Assembly (NCBI GenBank): GCA_964017235.1
Contig: OZ024930.1
Coordinates: forward strand, 30,942,614 to 31,006,613
Length of the DNA: 64,000 nucleotides
Direction of reading: 5' to 3'
DNA from: Sabellastarte sp. h YS-2021
Taxonomy: Eukaryota > Annelida > Polychaeta > Sabellida > Sabellidae
Shown: piece by piece, positions 12,160 to 24,554 of the stretch
Layout: every line of letters begins with the position of its first letter
Numbering within the stretch: the first letter of the stretch is position 1
The notes under the pieces: model-generated
What the model was told of the DNA's origin: nothing
The model's input: only the letters and a program-made list of their open reading frames with translations
The model's database searches: none
Made by a program: the position numbers and the translations under genes

Positions 12160-12860
12160 TTCTTGATATCATGAGATGATCTTGTTATCACGACTTATTA
12201 TCTCGATTTAACATCAGTTTCAGCACATTGTGCAGGTTTTATGATGATGGGTAGTTTTAAGGGCAGAGGAAGCCAATATTTACCAGAAAGACAAGATTTT
12301 GCACTCTAAACTGCTGGGCACTGGTAAGCAACCTAAAAACTTTCCCATATACGGTCTGGTCTCAGGTTAGAACCACTGACATGGGAGATGGGAGGCGAGT
12401 GTATAAACCACTCCACCACTACATTTAAAGTATCCCAGAATGACTTAGAACATGTATGAAATGTGTGCAAAATACGGAGCCCCTTATTACCACTTATTAT
12501 GTTGTTATCACCAAATGAAGTAGTGAGCACTACATTATTTGGTGCTAACCAGATCATTCTATTGTCACTAGATCATCTCGTGCTCACCACTTCATCTAGT
12601 GATCACCAGATGATGTGGTGCTCACTACTTATTTTCTTGTTATCACCAGATGATGAGGTGAGCATGAGATGATCTGGTTATAACTAAATGATGTGGTGAT
12701 CACTACTTCATCTTGTGATAACAAGAAAATAAGTAGTGAGCACCACATCAACTAGTGCTCACCACTTATCAAGTCATTATCACCACTTCATCTGGAGCTC
12801 ACCACTTTATCTAGTGAGCACAACATCATCTCACTCCTGCATCTTAGTCCCCAGATCTGC
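12160..12860. repeat. dyad-rich GATGATCT/TTATCAC repeat block, first
   Basis: Many short dyads of the type AGATGATCT next to TTATCAC or GTGCTCAC. A 43-bp stretch at 12162-12204 recurs exactly at 14888-14930. A segment near 12834-12855 (TGCATCTTAGTCCCC) recurs inverted at about 14708-14725. The block is interrupted by a SINE remnant at 12300-12425. Confidence 0.7.
12300..12425 (-). mobile_element. tRNA-derived SINE, inverted fragment
   Basis: The reverse strand reads GTGGTGGAGTGGTTTATACA then CTCGCCTCCCATCTCCCATG and a B-box-like GGTTCTAACC, followed by GGTTGCTTACCAGTG and CAGTTTAGAGTG, matching the SINE family body. Confidence 0.65.
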
Positions 12861-12861
12861 T

Positions 12862-13265
12862 CACTCTTGGTTAGTGAGGGGGGATTCAGAAATCCTTTCA
12901 TGTATCCTATATGACCAATAAATCTGTCAGTCTGTGGTTGTTTAAATAAACACTACCTGGGATGCTGGGATCTGGTGTGATAAACTGATTACATCAATTA
13001 GAATGAAACCGTACACTCCACATACTTTTAATTTCTTAGCAGTATACATGCATATTGTTCATACTTTTCCACAAACAGTGTATATTTTTATGTTAATGAG
13101 AAATGGCATAAATATATTTTTATGCTAATAAGACAAGTTTAAGATTGAAATGACAAAATAAAATGTAATATTATAGTTTAATTGTATTCACTGGATACAA
13201 CCAGTGGATACTTTGGTTTAGTGTTCCCTATGCTGCCCCCACTGCTGTTGCGCATAGACATTTTC
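12862..13265. other. unassigned intergenic DNA
   Basis: No gene, transposon end or array recognised between the dyad-rich block and the next tandem repeat. Confidence 0.4.
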
Positions 13266-13269
13266 GATG

Positions 13270-13830
13270 CTAACACTCTCAGTGGAAAACTGAAGCTTTT
13301 GAAATTGGTGTAATTCCATCCGTTCCTTTGACTGCCTGTCAACATTGCCATTTCTGGACTAACTCGAAAACACTTTGTCCAATCGAATTCAAACTTGACA
13401 GGGAGATAGTTCATCATAGCTAACTTGCTTTCAAAATTGTTGTTATTCCATCTGTTCATTTGTCTGTTTTTGTCCGTTTGTCTATCCATCAACATTTCCA
13501 TTTCCCTACTGTACCTTGAAAACACTTTATCGAATCAAATTCAAACATGACAGGGAGATAGAGCACCATCATAGCTAAGTTGCTTTCGAAATTGGTGTAA
13601 TTCCGTCTGCATGTCCGGTTTTTGTCTGTTTGTCTGTCTGTCAACATTTACCTTTTACTGACTCTAACTCAAAAATGCTTTGTCCAATCGAATTCAAACT
13701 TGACTGGGAGACAGATCACTATCATAACTAGGTTGTGTTCAAAATTTGCGTAATTCCATCCCTTTGTTTGTCCATTTTTTGTCCATTTGTCTGTCCTTAA
13801 CATTTCCATTTCCAGACTCTAACAGAAACC
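13270..13830. repeat. degenerate tandem repeat, about 135-155 bp unit, four copies
   Basis: Copies share GGTGTAATTCC, TGTCTGTCAACATT, CCATTTC and TTTGTCCAATCGAATTCAAAC blocks. Anchors fall near 13299, 13432, 13589 and 13739. The minus-strand open frames with repeated DRQTDK- and WNYTNF-like phrases come from this repeat. Confidence 0.8.
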
Positions 13831-14039
13831 TTACAAGTAGATCATCTGCGAGTATTGCAATTTCTTGTGAAAATAAATGGTAAATTAATCCTCTACACTT
13901 ACTAAGTTTCAGTCCTATATTTACAATCCAACTGCTAATGTGGAACAGCCCCATAGGTTAAACAAAGGTGCAGGAGAAGTAATATTAAAGAGAGAGAAAA
14001 TTTATGTAAATAAAAGGTACCAAACCAAATTGACACTAT

Positions 14040-14200
14040 GAACATATAAACTAAATGTCAGCAATGGTACAAGGAACAAATGATTAGATTTTGATATATG
14101 AACCCAGGAAATGATTTTTTTATCATTGAACTCATCAGCAATATTGGAGTTGTTGGGCTTTGGAAGAGGTGTGCACTCTCTGAGTGCTCTTGTTGTAATT
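14040..14200 (+). repeat. interspersed repeat, GAGTGC-end fragment
   Basis: GAACCCAGGAAATG is followed about 65 bases later by GGAAGAGGTGTGCACTCTCT and GAGTGCTCTTG, the terminal block of the family described at 2.4 kb. Confidence 0.55.
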
Positions 14201-14689
14201 GTAATCACACACCACACCCTTTAAAATATGATTAAATAGGAATTTATTAGCAGTGAATCTTTTCAGCTCCCTTCGATTTGATGAGGAGAGGGTTTAGGAT
14301 GATTTGAAAAAATTAAATTTCTTTATAGCAGTTTTACATTGATACTTCAAGGCAGTCATACTGTGATAAAGTATATTGTATCAACTGACATTGGAGTAAT
14401 GTCGAAATTAATAAACATTTACATAGAGAAGGTATAAAAGGACATTGTTGGAAGTCTTGACTTCATTTGTGCATTAATTAATATTTTTTGCACATTTTTT
14501 TTCTTTTCTTTACAACAGTGCATGAAAAAGTGATTTTTATAAGTGAAAAAGAGAGAGTGTTTCTTCCATCAATGTAAAATAAAACCTCTTCCCATATGTT
14601 TTGCATGATGGGGTATGCAATATAAACAATCCAATGGAGTTGTTATCTATAGCCTGTGGTTTATGTAGATGAGTGTGATAAGAAAGGGG

Positions 14690-15010
14690 GTGAGTTCTCC
14701 AGCGACTGGGGGACTAAGATGCAGGAGTGATCTGGTGAGCACCAGATGATCTTGTGATATCAAGAAAACAAGTGGTGCTAATGAGATGATCTCATTATCA
14801 CAAGAAAATAACTTGTGATAACGAGATGATCTTGTTATCACAAGATGATCTTGATATCACAAGATGATCTCATTATCACCAGATCATCTTGATATCATGA
14901 GATGATCTTGTTATCACGACTTATTATCTCATTATAATGAGATCATCTCATTATCATTACTTATTTTCTCATTATCACGAGATCATCTTGTGAGCACGAC
15001 TTAATACATG
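14690..15010. repeat. dyad-rich GATGATCT/TTATCAC repeat block, second
   Basis: Over a dozen AGATGATCT or AGATCATCT half-sites alternate with TTATCAC or ATATCAC at roughly 20-25 bp steps. Shares the exact 43-bp segment with 12162-12204 and an inverted segment with about 12834-12855. Confidence 0.75.
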
Positions 15011-16515
15011 GTGCAATTTTTATTTTACCATGTCCTATTGGGGGCTCTGTAGCAAAACTATCCAAAATTTTATAATTTCAGTGCCCCCCACCCCATGGAA
15101 CTCAATAATAACAAGTGAGCTTGCGAGATATCTTTAATGATAATATGTACATATATTTTATTTTAAAATGCATACAACTACTAATTCTATTCTATGTACA
15201 GTCCTGTATAGTGATTGTTACACAGATTAAATACATGATAATATAAGTAATTATAAGGTTAGTTAGCAAATGAATATGACCCTGAGGTCACTAAGATCAA
15301 GCTGCTTTGACCTTGAGACTACACTGCAACGACCTCAAGGTCACCCAGAGTGGAGGCTGTGGTAAAATACTGAGGGACCATTACCCCCGACCCTGCTAGC
15401 CAAAACCCCTGTTTAATGCAAGCAACGAGCTAGCCGAGGTCAAATGAAGGTCACTGCACCCCCCATTCGGGTCAAAGTGAGTTAAATACGGGAAATTAAG
15501 GGTGAAACCAGCAGCCCATACAAACTGAGGTGACCTTAAGTTTACAATACCAGTGTAATAATACAGTAAGGGCTGTAAAAATCGCCCCAAGCCCAAGAGT
15601 AAAATTTTATAATTTCAATCCCCAGAAGGAAGAAATAGTTTAAGTGGGTCGTATATATTTATTTTTATAAAATATTTCTATATAATATACGTAAACTAAG
15701 TTTTGTTTGTAACCATATGTTTTTTACAGCTATACAAGAAATTTTTCAATAAACCTTTTACACCCTATGTCTATCAAAACTACATGTAACTAGAAAGACT
15801 TCATAAAATCAATGACTAAATGTAATTAAAATAAAATACTAATGAATATAATATACAGATAATACACGTGTTTACACCAAGTAGATTGTGTCTCTGTGGT
15901 CTCCAAAATTGAAATGGAAGAATGTTGGTCACGCTTTGGTTTCATCAACACGGTGATCAATAGAATTATATGTGTTACATTTAATACTTGTAAAACAAAG
16001 TACTAAACAATGACACCAAAGCTATTAAGGTTCTTCCCGAGGAATGAGACTGGTGGCACCAAGCATTACCTAGCTTATGGGGGTGTCTACTGAAGCCGAC
16101 TAACCATGTTTTTTCGAGGGACAGGAGTAATGTTTACAGAGTCGGTTAGGATTGGTTGTAGTTTCCTGGCTTGTCACAGGTTTTACATCTTGTCAGACAC
16201 ACTTACAGTTTTGTCCTATACATTATGACAAGCCTTAAACAGAAACTGACAAGGTGGTTACAGCGACAGACAAGCCGGGAACTGTGTAGGACAAACAACC
16301 CTCATTTTACTTTTAGTGTTGAGATACAAGCTGGGTTGAATTGTGGTTAGGATTTTGTTTCATTACGAATTCTGCTTTTACAAAGAAAAATGGGTCCTAT
16401 AAAGGCAGAAGAGTTAGGAAGATAGCTTAAATAAAAGGTTTTGGAATAATTGGGTAGTCCTGAAAAGGACTGATATATGCCAGCTTCTTCTGCTCCCAGG
16501 GTATTCAGTTGACAC
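15011..16515. other. unassigned intergenic DNA
   Basis: Contains short C-rich patches and AT-rich stretches; no gene or complete element recognised. The right end borders the Harbinger remnant and could contain one of its termini, but no inverted terminal pair was found. Confidence 0.4.
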
Positions 16516-16519
16516 ATCT

Positions 16520-17625
16520 CAGATCCTGTCCTCCTACCCAGCCAATGCTCCCACATGAATGAAGTAGTCTTTCAGTAGGTTTTGCTGATGTTTGGCCTCC
16601 CTCTTTACATTCCTGTTGTCATCAGGCACATACACCTCCTGTTCATTTTGTAGGGCCGTTACAACATTTGCTGGGGTTGGTGCCCTGTCTGCTCCGCCCT
16701 GGTGTGTCCCCAGCATGTTGTGCAATACCACACATATTCCAAATGCATTCTCCTCCACCCGCATGCCTCTGGAGATCTGGTTGCTTGCTATTTCATTCTT
16801 CCCTCGGGAGTTGTCTTCTGTTGTAGGGTTTCACCATCCATGGTATCAAGGCAAAGGCATCATCACCCAGCAAGAAGTATTGCAAACTTGCAATACTGCA
16901 AATTTACTCCCCCAGTAGTTCAGGTGGCGGAAGTCCCAAGGTGTCATCCTTGATCTTCTAGCTTCTGTTTAAAATCTGTGCATCTGATGAAGATCCACTT
17001 GACCCACATTGACCCAGAGGTCAATATATTAATCCTACAGCATGGGGATATTCTATCTGGTTCTGAACTTCTCCACCTTTTCCTCAGGATCAGTAGGGCA
17101 GCAGAAATATCATCCTGGAATTCAGCAATGATGGCTCGGCAGACCTGGGGGGAATTTACAAATGGTGGTTTGGCCAACAAGCCAGTGATACTGCAAGGAG
17201 GTGTCTAAGCATTATTGCCAGTATCAATCCAGCTTCTAAGGACTTCCTGAAATTGTTGACTGAAAAAAAGAAAGGTGGCATCCTGATAAAATTCTGGTAT
17301 CCTGGGATATCAGTATTTATTAAGTCGGAAAAGAGGTTGCTGAAGCATCCTTTTTTCTTGCCTTTAAAAGATCCATGGCATGACACAGGGGTTTGGAGGC
17401 TTTCTTCTCTTGGGTGGTGGCTATAGGGCAAGTGCTGGTCCTGCGTACATATGTATCCATATATGACAAATGATGATTTACTGTAGCCAGAAGGGGTTTT
17501 AGTTTGCACTTCATCCAATTGTGAGAGATGAAACCAACCCAATATTTCCATGCAAATTTTTCTGCATTTTGGTCCCAGATCCCCAAGGTTTGCCACTGAC
17601 CCTAGAGTCATAGAGTCGGTTAAAG
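16520..17625 (-). pseudogene. degraded Harbinger (DDE_4 type) transposase
   Basis: On the minus strand, broken frames give family blocks in order: an N-terminal block with LILAIMLRHLLA (compare the family's LAVTLRFLATG) near 17200; VCRAIIAEFQDDI near 17130; YFLLGDDAFALIPWMVKPYN and RRQLPREE near 16880-16810, which holds one catalytic Asp; then MRVEENAFGI, VVLHNMLGTH and a C-terminal KDYFIHVG near 16550. Several frameshifts and missing central parts make it non-functional. PIF/Harbinger transposases move DNA elements by cut and paste with a partner Myb-like protein; no partner gene was seen. Confidence 0.8.
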
Positions 17626-17649
17626 GGTCGGTTCTAGTGGGACACCCAC

Positions 17650-18535
17650 ATTACATTTGTTAATCATTGTTTAACCAGAGACAATTTTCTATTTTGGGGG
17701 GTCCCAACAGTAATATGAGTGTAAAATGATTCTATTTGAGGCTGTTATTATGAGTACTATATTTTAAAATAAATTGAAAGCATATAGATTAAGCATAGCC
17801 TTACACCAGCACAAAATGTAAAACTTAACGCTGCCATAACTTTTATCGTTTCCTACATCCTTCCTATCACTTACGCTATCCCATAATTTGTCAGTTCTTC
17901 TATGGTATTGTATCTCTTTCTGTTTAACGTAAATGAGAGGAATTCAATAATAAGTGGCTATCCAAATATTAGATAATGGTACCCATTTTTGTTATTGAGG
18001 AAGTGGAGACAAATAATCCATTTAAACATTTTATGTTGTTTATGCCACATGAATTGTATGCCTCGAAGGTAAAATAATGGACAATGGATTTGTTCATTAG
18101 GGTTTCATTTATGTCTAAATGTTATCGGAAATAAAAATGACAATACGGCTGAAAGTTTTCTTTAGTCATCATACTCAGAACAATCAGTGTGTTTTTCTTC
18201 ATTGATTTGAATTAATCTTAGTGCCTATAATGGTTTTAGCACAAAAAAGGTGTCCATACCAACTGCCATAAATATTTCTTAATTTGCATACTCAGAAAGA
18301 CCTGACAGAAGCACAAACTGCAATATATGTGACTCCATTTTTTTTCTACTCAGATATCAAAAACTCTACACAAAAATCAATTTCATTATCCACCACACAT
18401 TTCTGATTTGAAGTTGGGATCATTTTTTTGCCATTTCCTATAGGTTGAGAGTTAAAATCAGAAGTTCGGGAAGGATTTTAAACATGTTTAATAGTTTTGG
18501 AAATTCAAAGTTTTTGACCTAGAGAGCATTAATTG
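17650..18535. other. unassigned intergenic DNA
   Basis: AT-rich, no recognised gene or repeat. Confidence 0.4.
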
Positions 18536-18538
18536 GCC

Positions 18539-18726
18539 AAAAGTCAAATTTCTGACCTTACGGTGGCCATAAAGTCTTTATTATTAGGTTTAAGGTCACC
18601 TTAAAATAGGGTTCCTATCATGACCCAAATACAAAAGTCAAATTTCTGACCTTACGGTGGCCATAAAGTCTTTATTATTAGGTTTAAGGTCACCTTAAAA
18701 TAGGGTTCCTCTCATGACCCAAATAC
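18539..18726. repeat. 94-bp direct tandem duplication
   Basis: AAAAGTCAAATTTCTGACCT begins both copies (18539 and 18633). They match throughout except TATCATG against TCTCATG near the end, so the duplication is recent. Confidence 0.92.
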
Positions 18727-18729
18727 ATG

Positions 18730-20545
18730 TGTGTGCAATTTTGATTGAAAACCATGAAGGCGTTTTTGAATTATCATGCACACAAGTCAAAACGTTTGGC
18801 TGATGTGCAATTTAGGTGAAACCAATATATCCCAGACTGTGTCTGGGGATACAATAAAATATATACAGACAGAGCTCGTGGGGATTTTTAACACAAGTGA
18901 AACAGTTTGCAGAATTTTACAAATCCAAATGGCAGGCTTACTGAAAATGTTCCTTTTACAAATCATAAAATAAATATTTTATAGTTCAAATGGTAGCATA
19001 CAAAATGATACATATGACGAGTAAACCAGCAATTAGAGGTTAGTTCCATGGCAAATGTTGAGCGGTTCCAAAAGATATCCCCGCCCCCACTGCCCCCACC
19101 AGTTCCTACGCCTATGTTCTATGATGTATATATAATGATATAATATATTTGTACCCTGTATCATCAATAAAATATCAACAGAAAATTGACAGGTGTTGAC
19201 AAATTGGTCACTCTAATTATGCATAGTAAGTGGCACAAGGAATACAAAAACATATTATCTGGTCTATATCCCCTAGTATTTAGGTCAAATACAGCACGTG
19301 ATGGAGAGTAACTATTGACTACATGAACTTTGACATGGTGAAAGACATGCAGCCAAGTGGCAGCCATGTCTGATATTTAATTGCTTATGTTTAGGTAACA
19401 CCTTTCCTTAAAGTAGTATCTGTATGTATTTCCTTCCATCTCAACCCTTTTTCCCATAGGCCTCTGAAATGAGACCTTATACCTGGCTAGTGCACTTTTA
19501 AGAAAGAGCCTCCGTGTATTTCCCTCCCACCCCGCTCCTCACACCTCTACTGTGTACATTTTAGTTTGGTTCCTGAGAGAATGTGGAGGTTTATTTAAAC
19601 ATTTAGAAAAGTCATAAATACATATTGTGTTTGGGGACAAACTCATTCTACCAAAATGCGAATTTCACCAAATCGCGCTGAATGCATCTATGAAAGACAT
19701 GAAGATGACCGCACCACAATGATCCACAATGAAGCCTGTCTGGTGGTAGCTCATGGCAATAGCATGGAAAAGTGTGACCTAGGTGTAAGCAAATCTAGGC
19801 CATTAGGATTTACAATCCCAGATGATAACAGATGCCAGAAAGGACATAACCCTCAAATATGACTTGTCCACAGAATAAGTGTGCGTATTTGCAAGGCGAG
19901 TACAGGATCTTTTATAGCATGTAAGCATGATATCATAAAGAGATGGGGTTTCTTTTCCGTAACCATTGTTTTCACTGTTGTCTAATACCTTGGTTACACT
20001 GCTCATAAATATTTGACACCCATTACTCATAGTCCCATGACAGGTAGTAACCAAACAAGGTCATTTATTATTGTTGTTCAAAAAATATATTTATTTTATC
20101 ATTATTGTTAGAATGGGTTGGGGGAAGAGGGAGGTCTATACAGTCGTGCTAAATAAACAATTCCAGAAGCAAAGCATACATCAGTGTTATTTTATGTATT
20201 TATAAAAGCCAGTCATTTTTTTACATTTTTTTACCAAACTGATATTTTGATAGACAAACATTTAATAAAATTGTGTAATGAATATCCAGTCTAAACTGTA
20301 GTATAAAATATGTAGATTCGGATAACTTTTAAAAGCTGCTATGATAACTTTAAAATGAAAACATGTGTGACATTAATCTTGAATGAGATGATTTGGCCCC
20401 AGTATTTCATAGTTTTTTTCTGGTACTTTTGGGCTATGTGACTGCTGTCAACAGAACGAGGGACCCTTAATAGACAAGAGTCTATCAATATAGTCTAATA
20501 GTATACATACTTCCTGATAGAGTCTGATTAATTCAGAATTCTGCA
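18730..20545. other. unassigned intergenic DNA
   Basis: No recognised coding or repeat structure. Small open frames (for example 19656-19862 on the plus strand) show no family motif. Confidence 0.4.
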
Positions 20546-20554
20546 CTACCTTTT

Positions 20555-21035
20555 GTTGATTTTCTTAAGATGCAGAATTGTTTTCAAACTTGATAAAACA
20601 AGCCATGTTACTCCCTATCTGCAAAAACTACACGGGCTCCCCATTTCATACCGGATCCTGTTCAAATATAATCTTATTACCTTCAAGGCTATCAAATTCT
20701 CCCAACCCGCATACTTATCATCCTTTATCAAATCCAGTAGCCTTACTCGTGGAAATCGGATTTCTTCAGTTCGTCCCAAGAAGGCCATTGGTACGAGGTT
20801 TCTCCCACTGAATGCAACAGACTCTCACAGTCGGTCCGATCACAGAACGCAATAATAGGCTTTTGAAGCCAATTAAAGATCTACTTGTTTAGACTTGCAT
20901 ACTCCTCACCATGCGGTGCTAAATTAGGATTTTGACCCAGCATGTCCCTCGACTTTCCCTTTTTGCTTGAAGCGCATTAGAGGATGTTGCGTCAATTTTG
21001 TGCTATGTAAATGTTTCTATTCTGTTCTATATATA
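20555..21035 (+). mobile_element. 5'-truncated LINE 3' end, (TATTC)n-tail subfamily
   Basis: Encodes the C-terminal RT block (HVTPYLQKLHGLPISYRILF, then FKAI) and the YRT end in several frames. It ends with GATGTTGCGTCAATTTTGTG and a TTTCTATTCTGTTCTAT tail. The 3' end matches the copies inside the 1.93-kb duplication at 53.6 and 55.6 kb, so these form a subfamily distinct from the 46-kb LINE. Confidence 0.82.
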
Positions 21036-22540
21036 GGTCCTCAAACTTTGGAAATGACGGGCATCTGAAGAGACAAAAATGGAATAGACTTGCTGAACTG
21101 GTGGGTTTTAGGTTTTTGTCTAAAATGGTGCAGTTATTAGAATGTGGCAGCCTAAACCTGTGTAAATGTCTAGTTCCATTTTAATGACTGTTGGGACAGG
21201 AGCTGTGACTTTACAATTGACCACAGTCAGCATAAAATAGGGCCAACATAGCTGGTAAACTTTTAAGGCATCCAGACCCTATGGATGACACTAGGAGCTA
21301 CTGGATTTGTCAGAAACATATCCAAAATCAACTTGGTGTTTGTCGATGTCTATAAGAGTTAATACAATTTCAATCGAAATAAACTGATTACCGATAAAAC
21401 ATTACAGGTTTTATGATAAAACTGGTAATAAAGCTGATAGACAGGAGATGGCAAGCCAACCTCTATGCTTTTAATAGGAATGCTTGTAAAAGCAATTAGA
21501 ATAGACATTGGTGATAGTAGTGGTCTGGATTGAGTCCCGACTTCAATGGCTTGATTTTATGCCAAGGTTAGTGATGAATTTTGTTGGCAATTATCTGAAA
21601 AAATAATAAATTCACAGATGCTGTTGACAGTTTATTTATTGCCCTTCTATTGTCTTCGATCCTCTTCATCTTTCACCACCTCATGGCCTTAACAACCTGA
21701 TGTTCAAAGGAAAACAGGAATTCGCCACCTTTTAATTTTACCATGACAGTTCTGCCTAATTGGTAGCCCATTCTTTCAAACTGTAACTCCTTCATAGGGC
21801 AGTCACCAACAAGTTGTACTAGTTTCTTGTTCTCAGTTAATACTCTGGATGTTCCTTCATGTTTTCAACCTCGTTCTTTCCTTGTGCTGGAAAGATTCTT
21901 CACAGATAGCATCCATTCCTGCCTACCTGTAGCTAATTTATGAAGTAGTTTCAGGGAAATTGCCAGATATCTCCACCAGTTGTAGTGTATTCTCAGTATA
22001 ATCAAGCTTTTGTTCACATTAAATCTCAGGATAGTCCAAATGTTAAAGAATATTGTAGATATTTGGAATTATTTTTATCATGTGACCACTCTTTCCAAAA
22101 GCCTCTATACTCCTGTATTTTCCAAGATTATTATCACACCCTCTCCAGTGTGTGACCCGGGCATAATTACATTAACAAAGTCTGACTGTGCTGGTTAGGA
22201 AGCAAAGTCGCTGACTTTTCTAAAAGTATAAAACATGTTTGATATTCTGGCTTTTACTGACATTCATGATTTTGTTTGGCAACCTTTACAATTATCTTTT
22301 CTGTCTCAACCACAACGTTCTTAAGAGTTAGGACCAAAACCGTAAATATGGAACCACCACCCTGACATTCACTTCTTTCAGTTCTTAAAATTCCACCCAC
22401 AACTTCCAGCGTTCCAAAGAGGAGAATGTGGTAAAAGAACTGCAAGGGCTGTGTTGTAAGTATCAGTTTACAGATGTTTTATTTGATGTTTTTGTATCAA
22501 GCCTTTAACCTATGTATATCTGATAATGTGATGGGTAGTT
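21036..22540. other. unassigned intergenic DNA
   Basis: Nothing recognised beyond short AT-rich stretches. Confidence 0.4.
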
Positions 22541-22680
22541 AGAAATCCAAATGACTGTACTGCAACAAGCACCTACAAATTGTCACACATGAGGCTGGCC
22601 TGGGGTATGAACACCGATCTCAGGTGTGAGGTTGGTGCTTTGAGAAACCGGTGAGATTCATGCATTTAGTAAACAACTGC
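22540..22680 (-). mobile_element. tRNA-derived SINE, inverted fragment
   Basis: The reverse strand shows CACACCTGAGATCGGTGTTC, a B-box-like GTTCATACCCC, then GGTGCTTGTTGCAGTACAGT and CTAACTACCCATCACATTAT. These correspond to the body of the SINE at 23535. Confidence 0.6.
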
Positions 22681-22684
22681 AGTT

Positions 22685-23520
22685 ATGTTTACCAATTATC
22701 AACAAGTCAGTCAGTGATAAATCAGATAAATGGCCATTAAAACATTTGCTTATTTAAGCCTCTCTTACATCCCAATGTAAGTGTATATATATGCTTGGCA
22801 CAGCCAAATATGAGCTAACTTTGAAGGTACTACACCCATATGACAACCCATCTGAAAGGCCAGCCAAACACAAATCTTCGTTATGTATTTTCTAGACACA
22901 GACAATAAGCCATAGCCTCAGAGAAGAAATTGGTCTGCAAATTATTTATTGCGTAACCATAGATTCAACTGACATGCATCCAGGCCACAAGATTTATTGG
23001 CTTTGTAAGATGTCCTTACAAACATTTACTTCCCCACAACCTGGCCACTGCCGTAAATTTCTCAAAACACCGAGTATATTGAATAAGATGAGAGTCTGAA
23101 GGTTGGAGTGAAACTCAGTGAATCACCCCATTGTTTCTGGAAAGAGGTTACCATTCATTAATGTCAACAGAACGAAAAATATGATTTGGAAAAGAAGCAT
23201 GACAGCTAAAACTGGGTTCCTAAAATGAAGGGGATAAATAGCTCTAGTTTTTTATATGAGATGAATTCATTAATACGTGGGTGCCGAACTATTGGTTTAT
23301 TGCATCAATTAAGTTTTTGTGGAAACAGACTAAACAAATTGACCAAAACAAGCACAGTATTGTCTTAAAATAAATTGTCTTTTCTTTGGCTCATGAGTTT
23401 TTCACCTCACATCAAACTGGTGCCCAGAGCAGGATTCATTGCTGAGGTAAGAAGTGTTGAAATTTTTTATGTGTCGAATGTTATCCTCGATAAATATTAG
23501 CCCTTATTATTGTGCACAGT
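22685..23520. other. unassigned intergenic DNA
   Basis: No gene or repeat recognised between two SINE copies. Confidence 0.4.
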
Positions 23521-23534
23521 TCAAAAAGATATAA

Positions 23535-23775
23535 GGGGCCACGGTGGCAGAGTGGTAACACTCTCGCCTCCCACCTCTGAGGCCGGGGTTCGGTTCCCGG
23601 CACAGCCTCAAGTGGGAAAGCTGGTAGTTGCTTGCCGATGGTTGGAAGTTTACAGTACAGAACCCTGACGAACTGTATGTACTGGTTTTCCTCTGCCCTT
23701 CCAACTACCCGTCGTGATATGATCTGTACAGTGTTGAAAGCGATGTAAAACCCCAAGTAAATAAATAAACAAAAA
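23535..23775 (+). mobile_element. tRNA-derived SINE, best copy, with target duplication
   Basis: The head is tRNA-like: TGGCAGAGTGG (A box) and GGTTCGGTTCC (B box), so Pol III transcription is expected. The body contains GTAGTTGCTTGCC, GGAAGTTTACAGTAC and GTATGTACTGG. The end has AAAGCGATGTAAAACCCC followed by an AAATAAATAAAC tail. It is flanked by near-identical 13-bp direct repeats, CAAAAAGATATAA (23522-23534) and CAAAAAGTTATAA (23770-23782), as expected for LINE-driven insertion. Confidence 0.9.
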
Positions 23776-24221
23776 GTTATAAGAAAAGCATTGTAATTTT
23801 TGGTAATATATAAACTGCCCTGTTTCAGGTTTGTGCACCATTAGTTTTTTAACAGTAAAAACACTTTGTCTCATATCCAAAAGTGACTTGTTTCTGCCCT
23901 TAATATTTGTCACTGGTCGATATGATGTAATTTGTTATCCAACACATAATGCATCTGACCTAAAAAGCGGAACATACTGGGTAATTCTATTTGTATCCCC
24001 AGTGCCCCTGATCACGGGTAATTAGTAATTGCTCATTTATCTTAACTATTTATTGATTAGAAAACTACTTTTATCGGGCTTCTGTTCTTTTGTTTTGTTG
24101 CAGTAAAATGTATACCCGAATGGCGGAGTAATCTTAAGTTTAAACAAGTTTTGTTTTTCTAAATTTTGACATTATTTTAGTAGATATGGACATGATCTCC
24201 TTCTGATTGATGCGAAGTAGT

Positions 24222-24370
24222 GGATAATAAAAGTAAACCAACCCTCATTAGATATTTCAAAAATATATCACTCATGAAGATGAACAATTAAAGATGCGTG
24301 CTGTGGACTCGTGTTATATTATCATCTTCATTCGTGATGTGTTGTTTGGAAAGTTTTTCAACAAAACATT
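24222..24370. repeat. hairpin-forming interspersed repeat (GTGGATAATAAAA family)
   Basis: Begins AGTGGATAATAAAAGTAAAC. Arms CACTCATGAAGATGA and TCATCTTCATTCGTGA are inverted about 60 bp apart. A relative in the same orientation lies at 45171-45340 (GGTGGATAATAAAAATAAAA, CACTCGTGAAGATAA). Confidence 0.65.
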
Positions 24371-24554
24371 CTAAATATTCAATCCAGATGCTGGTCATGA
24401 GGATCGATCTGATCCAGATAAACTCTGAGAAGAACCAAACCATATGTAGAGTAAATAAAACACTGAGATGAGGCAAGGTTTTTACTCCACAGCCTTTAAA
24501 TGGTGTGTGATATTGTTTTCACACATAACATCCTGCTAGGCGGTTGGTCACCCT

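Noticed and set aside
16592..16953. Plus-strand ORFs of about 80-108 codons
   Set aside because: They are antisense to the Harbinger remnant, which explains the sequence.
23535..23610. Functional tRNA gene
   Set aside because: A and B boxes are present, but a SINE body, A-rich tail and flanking target repeats follow, and the cloverleaf is not convincing.
24288..24476. N-terminal exon of a channel gene
   Set aside because: Hydrophobic stretch without the His-Gly motif; it lies in the hairpin repeat related to 45.2 kb.
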